Below are positions 42,830 through 50,676 of a stretch of 64,000 bases of DNA, in pieces. The stretch is taken from contig JACPOQ010000001.1 of NCBI GenBank assembly GCA_016191435.1, positions 124,001-188,000 of the forward strand, read 5' to 3'. The first letter of the stretch is position 1. Each line of letters begins with the position of its first letter. The DNA is from Chloroflexota bacterium. Its GTDB lineage: Bacteria; Chloroflexota; Dehalococcoidia; Tepidiformales; Tepidiformaceae. The notes under the pieces were generated by a model. The model was given only the letters and a program-made list of their open reading frames with translations. It made no database searches and was not told the DNA's origin. A program made the translations under genes and the position numbers.

Positions 42830-43992
42830 GCACGCGGGCGGCGGCCGCCGCGGGCGCGCCGCCGCGAGCGCAGCACGGCTACGCGAACGAGGCGGCGCTG
42901 GCGGCGCGCTGGGCCGAGGGCGTGCGCGGGCAGCGGCTGGAAGACGGCCGCGCGCTGAAGGTCGTGTTTCCCGGGGTGCCGGGCGGGAGCAGCGGGCCGG
43001 ACTTCCGCGGCGCGGTGCTCGATGCGGGCGGGGACCTCCTGCGCGGCGACATCGAGCTGCACCTGCGGGCGAGCGGCTGGCGCGCCCATGGCCACCACCG
43101 GGACCCGGCCTACGGCGGGGTCGTCCTGCACGTGGTCGCGGAGAACGACAGCGGTGCGCTCACGACGCTGCACGCCTGCGGCCGCGCGATCGCGGTCGCG
43201 GTAGTACGCGCGGGCGGCCGCGGCGGCGGCGTCCCGGCGGCCTTCACGCCGCCCTGCGCGCTGGCGGTCGCGCGGGGGGTGGAGCCCGGCCCGGCGCTGG
43301 CGCGGATGGCCCGGCGGCGGTTGCGGGCGAAGGCTGCGCGGGTCGCGCCGCTCGTGGCTTCGGACGGCGCCGGGCAGGCGCTGTACACGCTCGTGCTGGA
43401 GACGCTTGGGGGCGCCGCCAACCGGGCGGCGTTCGCGGGGCTGGCGCGGCGGCTGCCGCTCGCCGCCCTGCTGGAACAGGCGGGAGCCTATGGCGAGCGC
43501 GCGCTCGCCTGCCGGGCGGCGCTGAAAGGCGCGGCGGCGGCACTGCTCTTGCGCCGCGCCGGGCTGCGGCCGCTGGCCTCGCCGTCGCGGCGGCTGGATG
43601 CGGCTGCCGAAGTGGTGGTGCGGCTCTGGCCGGGGGAGGACGGCGCGGGCTGGCCGGCGGCACTTGCACCGGGAGCGCCACTACGGGCAGTTTCGGGCGC
43701 CGGACTCGGGCGCACAAGCGCGATCGAGCTCTGGGTGAACGCGGTCCTGCCCGTGGCGCTCGCGAGCGGGGCGTGGGCGGAACCCGGCGCGCTCGCACAG
43801 CTGGCGGCGCTGCCCTCACCGGGGACGTATGGCAAGCTGCGGCGGCTGGAAGGCTGGCTGGGCGGGCCGGCGAAGCCGTTCGGCTCGGCGGAGGCGTTGC
43901 AGGGTGGGCTCCTGCTCCATGCGGAGTACTGCACGAAGGGCGCGTGCGGGCGATGCCCGTTCTCGGAAGGGCCGTTGGCCGTTGGCCATTAG
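42826..43992 (+). CDS. DUF2851 family protein
   Basis: A roughly 388-residue protein of the DUF2851 family, function unknown. Recognisable blocks are VVFPGVPGGSSGPDFRGAVL, RGDIELHLRASGWRAHGHHRDPAYGGVVLHVVAEND, and a C-terminal Cys cluster YCTKGACGRCPFS. No ATG or GTG fits well; a CTG overlapping the HTH stop (42826) or a GTG at 42655 inside the HTH gene are candidates, so the start is uncertain. The last residues (GPLAVGH) and the TAG stop are encoded by a heptamer array. It is coupled to the upstream HTH gene. Confidence 0.75.
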   Translation: MSTRAAAAAGAPPRAQHGYANEAALAARWAEGVRGQRLEDGRALKVVFPGVPGGSSGPDFRGAVLDAGGDLLRGDIELHLRASGWRAHGHHRDPAYGGVVLHVVAENDSGALTTLHACGRAIAVAVVRAGGRGGGVPAAFTPPCALAVARGVEPGPALARMARRRLRAKAARVAPLVASDGAGQALYTLVLETLGGAANRAAFAGLARRLPLAALLEQAGAYGERALACRAALKGAAAALLLRRAGLRPLASPSRRLDAAAEVVVRLWPGEDGAGWPAALAPGAPLRAVSGAGLGRTSAIELWVNAVLPVALASGAWAEPGALAQLAALPSPGTYGKLRRLEGWLGGPAKPFGSAEALQGGLLLHAEYCTKGACGRCPFSEGPLAVGH

Positions 43993-44065
43993 CCGTGGGC
44001 CATTAGCCGTTGGCCGGAGTGGCACGGCGTACGCCGACACACCCACACACCCACGCCGTCACGAT
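43970..44065. repeat. Heptamer array GTTGGCC/ATTAGCC followed by octamers
   Basis: Six clean heptamers (GTTGGCC, GTTGGCC, ATTAGCC, GTGGGCC, ATTAGCC, GTTGGCC; 43972-44015) begin inside the DUF2851 reading frame and give its stop. They are followed by an octamer-type stretch with CGCCGACACACCCACACACC (44030-44062) up to the convergent SGNH gene. Confidence 0.75.
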
Positions 44066-44070
44066 CGGAC

Positions 44071-44799
44071 CTACCGGCCGAGCGCCACTGCGGCGAGCGC
44101 TTCGCCGGCAGCAGCGCCGTAGACGGCGTGGCCCAGCGCGCTGAAGTGCAGGCGGTCGCGGGCGCGCAGGGCAAGCAGTTCCGCCGCGGAGCGCCCGGCA
44201 TCGGGATCGATGCAGGGGATGTGGGTGCGGGCGCAGTAGGTGGCGATGCCTTCGAACACGGCCCGGCGCCGGGCCTCCGCCACGTCCCGGCCGGCTTCGA
44301 CATAGACGGGACGCGGGACGTTGCGCATGACGACGCCAACGTGTTCGTGCCGCAGGAGTACGGTGAGGACCTCTTCGTAGACCGCGAGCACGGCCTCGGG
44401 CTCGAAGAAGGCGCTGGCGCCGACCGTGTGGCGGGCGGCCCAGCGGGCGGCGCCGAAGACGGGGTTGCGTGGCAGCCAGCCTTCGCCGATCGCGGTCGCG
44501 CCGGCCTCGCCCAGCTTTCGCCCGAACCGGCCCCAGGCGTGGCGCAGGCGGATCGGGACCGAGGCGTAGCAAAACGGGAACGAAGACACAAAAACGCAGA
44601 CGAGGTCTGGCTCCAGGCGTTCGACCCAGCGATCGACAATCGCGGGCAACTCGGGGGCCGGCCACGTCTTGCGCGTGATGAGCTCGACCGCGGCGCCCGT
44701 CCGGGCAGCGAGCACGCGCGCCGCCACGAATTGCGCGAACTCGCCCGGTGGCCCTTCGCCGATCTCGGTTTCGCTCGCGCCGAGCCAGAGCAGCCGCAT
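44071..44799 (-). CDS. SGNH/GDSL-type hydrolase-like protein
   Basis: A 242-residue protein of SGNH-hydrolase fold. The N-terminal block I is altered (LLWLGASETEIGEG, where GDSxT is typical, so the nucleophile position needs checking). The C-terminal catalytic block has DRLHFSALGHAVYG, matching the DxxH dyad. It may act on polysaccharide O-acyl groups, in keeping with the flippase and glycosyltransferase nearby. ATG at 44799 lies six bases after TACCGT. Upstream in-frame residues are array-derived. Confidence 0.65.
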   Translation of the reverse strand: MRLLWLGASETEIGEGPPGEFAQFVAARVLAARTGAAVELITRKTWPAPELPAIVDRWVERLEPDLVCVFVSSFPFCYASVPIRLRHAWGRFGRKLGEAGATAIGEGWLPRNPVFGAARWAARHTVGASAFFEPEAVLAVYEEVLTVLLRHEHVGVVMRNVPRPVYVEAGRDVAEARRRAVFEGIATYCARTHIPCIDPDAGRSAAELLALRARDRLHFSALGHAVYGAAAGEALAAVALGR

Positions 44800-44805
44800 C
44801 CGGCG

Positions 44806-44811
44806 ACGGTA
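44806..44811 (-). promoter_or_regulatory. -10 box TACCGT for a leaderless SGNH-gene transcript
   Basis: Minus strand: TACCGT, CGCCGG, ATG. Same TANNNT-N6-start geometry as for merR, proB, the EamA gene and the selenoprotein gene. Confidence 0.4.
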
Positions 44812-44835
44812 CAGGGGGAGGTGGCTAGCGGCCAG

Positions 44836-44899
44836 CGCGGCGTGTCGGCGTGGCGGGACGGCGGGAGCTCGAGCCAACGGCTAATGGCCAATGGCCAGC
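44836..44899. repeat. Octamers followed by a GGCCAAT heptamer array
   Basis: GCGGCGTGTCGGCGTGGCGG (octamer type) is followed at 44872-44899 by heptamers CAACGGC, TAATGGC, CAATGGC. It lies between the SGNH and flippase genes. Confidence 0.65.
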
Positions 44900-44907
44900 C
44901 CGGCCGT

Positions 44908-46251
44908 TTACGGCTCGACCGGCTGGTGTGCGGGCGCCGGGTGGGCAGCGCCGGCGTGGCGGAGGCTGCGGAGGGCGCGGTGCGCAGCGGCGGGATAGGC
45001 GGCCACCTCGGCGCGGCGGATGACGAAGGTCTCGGCCAGCGAGAGGCCGCTATCGGCGCGGAAGGCGAGCGCGAAGAGCACGGTGGTGACGGCGTAGCTC
45101 ACGAGCGTGGCCCAGGCGCCGCCGGCGATGCCGATGCGCGGCACGAGCAGCAGGCAGAGCACGATTTCGATCGCGAAGGACAGCGCGCCGAGGGCGACCA
45201 CCACCAGCGGCCGTCCACGCTGGACGATGAAGTAGGTCGTGAGGATCGCCTGCGGCGAGAACACGGCCGCGGCGACGCTGAGCACGCGCAGGGCGTTTGC
45301 CGCGCCGCCGTAGCGCGGGCCGAAGACGAGCTCGATGGCGAAGGGCGCGACGACAAAGGTCGCGGCCGCGCCGAGGGTCGCAAGGAAGATCGTGTGGCGC
45401 GCGCTGGTGGCGGTGACGCGCGCGGATTCGGCGGGGGAGAGCGAGCCGACGTCGCGGTAGGCGGCGGTGGAGATGCCCATGGCAAAGAGCAGCAGACCAT
45501 CGCCGACCGCGAGCGCGGAGGCGTAGACGCCGGCGCCATCCTTGCCATCGAGCCAGGCGACCATCAGGAGGTCGGCCCGCTGGTTGGCGAGCGACACGAG
45601 CCCGACAAACCCGAGCATCGCGCCGAAGCTTACGAGCGCGCGCGAGAGGGCAGGGGAGGGGCGGTGGGCGAATCCGTGCCACCAGGCGCGCGCCATGACC
45701 ACCATCAGGGCGAGCGAGAGGTACTGGGCCAGCAGCCAGGCGCCGAGCGCGGCTTCGGCGCTGCGGTGGCCGAGGAGCACGACCCAGACGACGATCGCCG
45801 CGAGGCCCAGGTAGGCGGGGCCGTGGGTGCCGAAGTTGTAGCGCCAGAGCGCGTGGGTGGCGAGGAAGACGGCCCCCAGGGCGTTGCGGGCGATCGTGGG
45901 GAAGACGGCGAAGCCGACCAGGAGGATGACCCAGCGGTCGCCGCCGTCGTAGAAGGCGAAGGCCCCGGCGGAAATGAGGAGGATGATCGCGCCGCTGGCG
46001 AGGCTGGCGAAACCGCCGGCGCCGGCGACCTCCGCGGGGTCGTGGCCGTGGCGCGCGACGTAGTAGCCGCAGGCGCCGACGAAACTGGAGCCGACGACGC
46101 CAGCGAGCGCGATGGCGGCGACCGTCGAGGCGTAGAGGCCGCGGTCTTCGACCGAGAGGAGCCGGGCCGTGAGCACGCCAATGAGCGCCCACGCGAACAT
46201 CCCCGAGAGGCGGTAGGCCATCGCACGGATACTGGCGAGCGCGAAGTCCAT
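44908..46251 (-). CDS. Polysaccharide flippase (Wzx/MATE-MOP superfamily)
   Basis: A 447-residue protein with about 12-14 helices, resembling oligosaccharide/lipopolysaccharide flippases. It has an N-terminal MAYRLSGMFAWALIGVLTARLLSVEDRGLYAS and a mid-region LVSLANQRADLLMVAWLDGKDGAGVYASALAVGDGLLL followed by VFGPRYGGAANALRVLSVAAAVF. It should move lipid-linked sugars across the membrane. Ends in a Pro/His-rich tail. Divergent from the glycosyltransferase gene; together with the SGNH gene they look like a small surface-polysaccharide locus. Confidence 0.82.
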   Translation of the reverse strand: MDFALASIRAMAYRLSGMFAWALIGVLTARLLSVEDRGLYASTVAAIALAGVVGSSFVGACGYYVARHGHDPAEVAGAGGFASLASGAIILLISAGAFAFYDGGDRWVILLVGFAVFPTIARNALGAVFLATHALWRYNFGTHGPAYLGLAAIVVWVVLLGHRSAEAALGAWLLAQYLSLALMVVMARAWWHGFAHRPSPALSRALVSFGAMLGFVGLVSLANQRADLLMVAWLDGKDGAGVYASALAVGDGLLLFAMGISTAAYRDVGSLSPAESARVTATSARHTIFLATLGAAATFVVAPFAIELVFGPRYGGAANALRVLSVAAAVFSPQAILTTYFIVQRGRPLVVVALGALSFAIEIVLCLLLVPRIGIAGGAWATLVSYAVTTVLFALAFRADSGLSLAETFVIRRAEVAAYPAAAHRALRSLRHAGAAHPAPAHQPVEP

Positions 46252-46264
46252 GGCGCTGCCATGG

Positions 46265-46332
46265 TAGCGGGGCTGGGGCGTAGGGGCGCAGGGGCGTGGC
46301 GGCGTGTGGAGTGTGGGCGTGTGGGGGTGATC
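46265..46332. repeat. Octamer array with GGCGTAGGGGCG end motif
   Basis: GGGGCGTAGGGGCGCAGGGGCGTGGCGGCGTG and then GTGTGGAGTGTGGGCG, in the divergent gap between flippase and glycosyltransferase genes. It contains the same GGCGTAGGGGCG string that ends the element at 36156-36378. Confidence 0.7.
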
Positions 46333-46457
46333 GACCGCTGTTGGGGGAGCGCGTACCGTTGGCGCGCCTGGTTTCCCGGGTCCGAGGCGCCATGACCGTC
46401 TGCCGAGTGCGTGCGACTCGTTCGAGTGACCGGCCGCCCGCCGGGCCGGGCGGCTAG

Positions 46458-47417
46458 ATGGGCGCGCGCGTCACGGTGATCGTGCCGGTGAAGGACGACG
46501 ACCGCCTGGCGGCATGCGTGGCTTCGCTGCTCGCCTGCCGGGACGAGGTTGGCGCGCTGCAGGTGCTTGTGGTCGATAACGGTTCGGCGCCGGCGTTTCG
46601 TGCGCAGCTGGCGGCGCTGCCGGAAGGTGTCACGGTGCTGGAGGAAGCGCGGCCGGGGGCGTATGCGGCGCGGAACCGGGGGCTGGAGGCGGCAACCGGC
46701 GGCGTGGTCTTCTTCACCGATGCGGATTGCGTGGTGCACCGGGGCTGGTTCGCCGCCGCGCTCGACCAGGTAGCCGATGGCGCCGACCTCGTGCAAGGCT
46801 GGTCCGGGAGCCTCGGGCGGTCGCGCATCGACCGCTTGCTGCAGCGGCGCTACGAGGCGCACCTCCGCCGGCTGCGCACGGGCGATGCGACCGAGTGCGA
46901 CACGCGCAACCTCGCGGTGCGCCGGGCCGTGTTCGACAACCTCCGCTTTAACGACCGCTACCGGCGCGTCGGCGACACCGAATTCGGGCTGCTGGCGGAG
47001 GTGCTGGGGTACCGCGTCGCGTACTGCCCGGCGATGCGGGTGGAGCATGCGCACGAGCGCGACCTGCCGCTGTTCCTGGCGAAGCAGGTCTGCCACGGCT
47101 GGGGAGCGCAGCGGCTGATGCGCGCGCACCCGGAGATCAGCTGGCACGGCGGGCACCTGAAGCTTGTGGCGAAAGTCAGCGCGCACCCGCGGCGGCTCCC
47201 CGGGCGGCGCGCGCTGGGGAGCGCCGGGGTCCGGGTGGCGCTGGCGAGCGGGGCCGCACTGCAGCGGCACGCCACCCGCCTCCCGCCGGTCGCCGCCGCG
47301 GCGGCGCTGGGGCTGCTGGACAAGCTGGCGGCGCTCTCCGGGCACCTGTTGTTCGAAGCCGGGGCGGAGGAGCCGTCGCCCTCGGGGTTGTTGGGGCGGC
47401 GCCACCCGAGGGATTAG
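46458..47417 (+). CDS. Family 2 glycosyltransferase
   Basis: A 319-residue GT-A-fold glycosyltransferase. It begins VTVIVPVKDDDRLAACVASLL, then VLVVDNGS, PGAYAARNRGLEAATGGVVFFTDADC with the metal-binding DAD motif, and AVFDNLRFNDRYRRVGDTEFGLLAEVLGYRVAYCP. It probably adds a sugar to a surface glycan. ATG start; GGGCGG is the only nearby purine-poor upstream sequence. Its stop is followed at once by an octamer array. Confidence 0.88.
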   Translation: MGARVTVIVPVKDDDRLAACVASLLACRDEVGALQVLVVDNGSAPAFRAQLAALPEGVTVLEEARPGAYAARNRGLEAATGGVVFFTDADCVVHRGWFAAALDQVADGADLVQGWSGSLGRSRIDRLLQRRYEAHLRRLRTGDATECDTRNLAVRRAVFDNLRFNDRYRRVGDTEFGLLAEVLGYRVAYCPAMRVEHAHERDLPLFLAKQVCHGWGAQRLMRAHPEISWHGGHLKLVAKVSAHPRRLPGRRALGSAGVRVALASGAALQRHATRLPPVAAAAALGLLDKLAALSGHLLFEAGAEEPSPSGLLGRRHPRD

Positions 47418-47450
47418 GCGTGTCGGCGTGACGGCGTGTGGGAGTGTGCG
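47416..47450. repeat. Octamer array at the broken end of an ECF sigma gene
   Basis: GGCGTGTC, GGCGTGAC, GGCGTGTG, GGAGTGTG octamers between the glycosyltransferase stop and the sigma-factor remnant. Confidence 0.7.
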
Positions 47451-47470
47451 AGTCCTGGACCCGCAGGGGC

Positions 47471-47761
47471 GCAGCCGGTCTCCACCCCACGCCGGTGATC
47501 GAGCTGAACCGGGCGGTGGCGGTCGCAATGGCGCGCGGGCCAGAGGCGGGGCTGCAACTGCTCGCGGAACCGTGGCTGGAGGCGGCGCTGGCGGGCTACC
47601 ACCTGTTCCATGCGGCGGTCGCGGACCTGCAACGGCGGGCCGGGCGGCTGCAGGCGGCGGAGGCGGCCTACCGGCAGGCGCTGGAGCTCACGGCGAACGA
47701 GGCGGAGCGGACGTTTCTGCGGCGGCGGTTGGGGGAGGTGGTGGGTGCTGAGCCGTTGTGA
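47471..47761 (+). pseudogene. C-terminal remnant of an ECF sigma factor (DUF6596 region)
   Basis: The readable peptide PTPVIELNRAVAVAMARGPEAGL, then YHLFHAAVADLQRRAGRLQAAEAAYRQALELTANEAERTFLRRRL matches the C-terminal TPR-like DUF6596 part of ECF42-type sigma factors. Region 2, region 4 and most of the C-terminal domain that should precede it are absent; instead an octamer array lies directly upstream. It has no start codon of its own that would give a functional sigma factor. Clear gene remnant. Confidence 0.75.
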
Positions 47762-47859
47762 GGGCCGGGTCCCCCGTCGATCGTGGCCGTGGACCGCAGC
47801 CGGGCGCGCCTGTGGTGGCGGCCGAGACCGCAACACTCCCGCATTCGTGCCGTTGCCTC

Positions 47860-47865
47860 TACGCT
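47860..47865 (+). promoter_or_regulatory. -10 box TACGCT for a leaderless proB transcript
   Basis: TACGCT, GGGGCC, ATG (47872): TANNNT exactly six bases before the start codon, with no room for a 5' leader. Confidence 0.45.
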
Positions 47866-47871
47866 GGGGCC

Positions 47872-48981
47872 ATGCGCTACCGCCGCATTGTGGCGAAGTT
47901 TGGCACCAGCCTCCTTACCGCCGGCTCCGACCGCCTCGACCTCGAGGCGATGTCCCGGCTCGTGGGGCAGGTGGTGCGGTTGCGCGAGGCCGGCTGCCGG
48001 GTGGTTTGCGTCTCCAGCGGCGCGCGGGCGGCGGGCCGCCACGAGCTCGGCCGCCGTGGCGCAGCGAGCCACGCACCGAGCCGGCAGGCGCTCGCGAGCA
48101 TTGGCCAGCACCGGCTCATGGCGACGTGGGGGATGCTGTTCGATTCCTACGACATCGTCGTCGCGCAGGTGCTGCTCACCCGCCGCGACCTCAGCGACCG
48201 CCTCGCCTACCTCAACGCGCGCAATACGCTGCGTGACCTCATCGAAGCGGGGACCGTGCCCATCATCAACGAGAACGACGCCGTGGCGCTCGACGAGGTG
48301 CTTGCGACCCGCATCGGCGAGAACGACACGCTCTCGGCGCTCGTCGCGAACCTCATCGACGCCGACCTGCTGGTGATGCTCACGGACGTGGAGGGCCTGT
48401 ACGATTCGGACCCGCACGAAAACGCGTCGGCGAACCTGATCAAACGCATCGACCGCATCGACGCGGCCATCGAAGGCGCCGCCGGCGGCTCGCGCGGCCA
48501 TGGCACCGGCGGCATGGTGACCAAGCTGAATGCCGCTCGCATCGCCACGCAGGGCGGCGTCGACGTGGTCATCGCGAGCGGGAAGCAGCCGAACGTGCTC
48601 CTTGAGATCGCCGGCGGCGCCGAGTTCGGCACCTTCCTGCCCGCCGGCGGCGACCGGCTGGAGAGCCGCAAGCGCTGGATTCTCGGCAACATCAGCCGCG
48701 CGGGCCACATCGTGGTCGATGCGGGGGCGGCGGCGGCGTTGCGGGCGCAGGGGCGCAGCCTGCTGCCGGCCGGGGTCGCGGGCATCACCGGGGTGTTCGA
48801 ACGCGGCGATTCCGTGGAGGTTCGAGACGCCTCGGGCGCGCGCGTCGCGGCGGGGCAGGTGAATTACGGAAGCGCGGAACTGGACCGCATCCGCGGCCTG
48901 CGCAGCGACCGCATCGCGGAAACGCTCGGCTACGCCTACGGGGACGAGATCATCCACCGGGACAACCTGGTGTTGTTGTAG
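47872..48981 (+). CDS. proB: Glutamate 5-kinase
   Basis: A 369-residue ProB, first enzyme of proline synthesis (glutamate + ATP to glutamyl phosphate). The amino-acid-kinase domain (1-255) shows VAKFGTSLLTAG, VCVSSGARAAGRHELG, VPIINENDAV, GENDTLSALVANLIDADLLVMLTDVEGLYDSDP and GTGGMVTKLNAARIA. The C-terminal PUA domain (about 275-360) includes VDAGAAAALRAQGRSLLPAGVAGITGVFERGD. Usually ATG with proA nearby; proA is not in the window. Transcribed alone, apparently leaderless. Confidence 0.93.
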   Translation: MRYRRIVAKFGTSLLTAGSDRLDLEAMSRLVGQVVRLREAGCRVVCVSSGARAAGRHELGRRGAASHAPSRQALASIGQHRLMATWGMLFDSYDIVVAQVLLTRRDLSDRLAYLNARNTLRDLIEAGTVPIINENDAVALDEVLATRIGENDTLSALVANLIDADLLVMLTDVEGLYDSDPHENASANLIKRIDRIDAAIEGAAGGSRGHGTGGMVTKLNAARIATQGGVDVVIASGKQPNVLLEIAGGAEFGTFLPAGGDRLESRKRWILGNISRAGHIVVDAGAAAALRAQGRSLLPAGVAGITGVFERGDSVEVRDASGARVAAGQVNYGSAELDRIRGLRSDRIAETLGYAYGDEIIHRDNLVLL

Positions 48982-48982
48982 C

Positions 48983-49014
48983 GGCGTTGGGCGTTGGCTG
49001 TTGGGCGTTGGCCG
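48983..49014. repeat. Heptamer array GCGTTGG
   Basis: GCGTTGG, GCGTTGG, CTGTTGG, GCGTTGG, then CCGG, just after the proB stop. Clean seven-base period. Confidence 0.75.
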
Positions 49015-49069
49015 GAAATCGTGGTCGAGCCGGGGACGGCGCGTGACACCCACGCTCGGCGCTGCTTGA

Positions 49070-50419
49070 TCAGGGATCGGTGGTCGCGACCCGCGAATGG
49101 TGGATCAGCCGGGCTTGCGCGCGGGCGAGAGCGGCTTCGTCGCGGGCGTTCGGACGGCGGGCCAGGCGTTCGCGCAGGAGCGCTTCGCCCTGGTCGTAGC
49201 GGCCGACGCGCAGGTAGGCCTCGACGAGCGTGTCTTCGAACACCTCCCGCTGCGCGTTGCTGCCGCCGATGCGGATGATCTGCGGGCGGTAGGCTTCGAG
49301 CAGCTGGACTGCCCGTTCGTAGTCGCCGCGGCCGAAGGCGCCGACGGCCTCCGCGAGCACGGGCGCGACATCGCCCGAGGGGCTCTTGCCGTTGGCCGCG
49401 CGGTCCTTGAGCCCCGCGACCAACCGGTCGAGCGCGTCCCAATCGCCGGCGGCGGCGTAGGCGAGGGCGCAGTGCACATCGGCGAACGTAAGGCCGGGCC
49501 GTGGGAACTGGCTGGCCGCGAAGTCCCGCAGCTCCTCGCGGGAGCCGGCCGGCCGCTCGACTCCGTAGAGGTCCTGGCGCCAGAGGAACGAGGCCGCATC
49601 GGAGATGGCGATGATGGCGGTGCCGGCGCAGACCGCCGGCCGCAGGGTGCTCTCGTACACGGCGAGCGCACCCTCGGGCCGCCCGCAATTCAGTTCGAAC
49701 AGCGCCACGTGCCAGGAGAGGTGGCTGTGTAGCACCGCCCGCCGCTCGTAGCCTTCGAGCCAGCGTTTGAGGAAGTCTCCGCCGCCGGCGTGGTCGCCGG
49801 TTTCGAAGTAGCAGTGGGCCATGGTGTGGGCGCCGTGCCCGCTGCGGGGGTACACCTCGAGGGAGCGCTCGGCGGGGCGCCGCGCTTCTTCGAAACGCCC
49901 GAGTTCGTTGAGCGCGAAGGAGTAGGCGGCGAGAAACCACCAGTCGTCGCCGTACGCAGGCGCGACGCTTTCGAGCAGCGCCAGCTGCTGCGCGTGGCGG
50001 CCAGCGTCGCCGCCGAAGCCGATGAGCCCGAAGGGGCCATTCGCCTGCGTCAGCACGAAGGCGTCGAGGGGATACTCGGCGATGTGCTCGCGGACCAGCG
50101 CGAGCGTGGTGGCGGCGTCGCTATCGATGGCGGTAGCGAGCACGGCGACGTGCTGCTGCTCGCGGCGCGTAGCGCCGGCCGCGAGCGCGAGCGCACGCTC
50201 CTTCGCGGCCGCCGATTCGGCCATGCGCCCGAGGAACTGCAGGTTGCGGGCGCGCGCCACGTGCGCGAGGGCGAAGCCCTCATCGGCCGCGACCGCGGCA
50301 TCGAGCTCTTCCTGGATGCCGCCGTTCCCGGCCAGGTTGGCGTCGATTGCCGCGCTGTAGTGCCGCACCGCGTCTGCGCTGGCGGTCGAAAGCTCGAGGC
50401 CGTACCGATCCTTGAACAT
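49070..50419 (-). CDS. Tetratricopeptide-repeat protein (TTC38-like)
   Basis: A 449-residue alpha-helical protein made of TPR-type repeats, resembling the TTC38 family. Typical stretches are SFALNELGRFEEARRPAERSLEVYPRSGHGAHTMAHCYFETGDHAGGGDFLKRWL and VEAYLRVGRYDQGEALLRERLARRP. The HSHLSWHVALFELN segment is characteristic of TTC38. Function unknown; TPRs mediate protein contacts. ATG at 50419 has AAGGAG upstream. Flanked on both sides by heptamer arrays. Confidence 0.8.
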   Translation of the reverse strand: MFKDRYGLELSTASADAVRHYSAAIDANLAGNGGIQEELDAAVAADEGFALAHVARARNLQFLGRMAESAAAKERALALAAGATRREQQHVAVLATAIDSDAATTLALVREHIAEYPLDAFVLTQANGPFGLIGFGGDAGRHAQQLALLESVAPAYGDDWWFLAAYSFALNELGRFEEARRPAERSLEVYPRSGHGAHTMAHCYFETGDHAGGGDFLKRWLEGYERRAVLHSHLSWHVALFELNCGRPEGALAVYESTLRPAVCAGTAIIAISDAASFLWRQDLYGVERPAGSREELRDFAASQFPRPGLTFADVHCALAYAAAGDWDALDRLVAGLKDRAANGKSPSGDVAPVLAEAVGAFGRGDYERAVQLLEAYRPQIIRIGGSNAQREVFEDTLVEAYLRVGRYDQGEALLRERLARRPNARDEAALARAQARLIHHSRVATTDP

Positions 50420-50435
50420 CGCAGCTCCTTCGGAG

Positions 50436-50665
50436 GCCAGTGGCTGGTGGCCATTGGCCGGCATGAGCATACCGGCTCTTGCGTGCGGGTGGCGCGCGAA
50501 GCGAAGAGAGGCCATTGGCTGTTGGCCATTGGCCGGTACGCCGTAGGGGAGACAGGCAACCGGACTGCCTCGCCGGCGATGAGGGCCAGCCCGTGAAGCA
50601 GCGCGGCAGCCGCCCCCTCTTTCTTGCCCATGGCCAATGGCCAATGGCCATGCCACCCCGGAGGG
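50436..50665. repeat. Three clustered GGCCATT/GGCCAAT heptamer arrays
   Basis: Short arrays at 50440-50463 (GGCCAGTGGCTGGTGGCCATT), 50511-50544 (GGCCATTGGCTGTTGGCCATT) and 50629-50658 (GGCCAATGGCCAATGGCC, inverted orientation) fill the gap between the TPR gene and the selenoprotein gene. Because the unit is nearly self-complementary, long hairpins can form between arrays. Confidence 0.75.
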
Positions 50666-50676
50666 TGGCGAGACGC

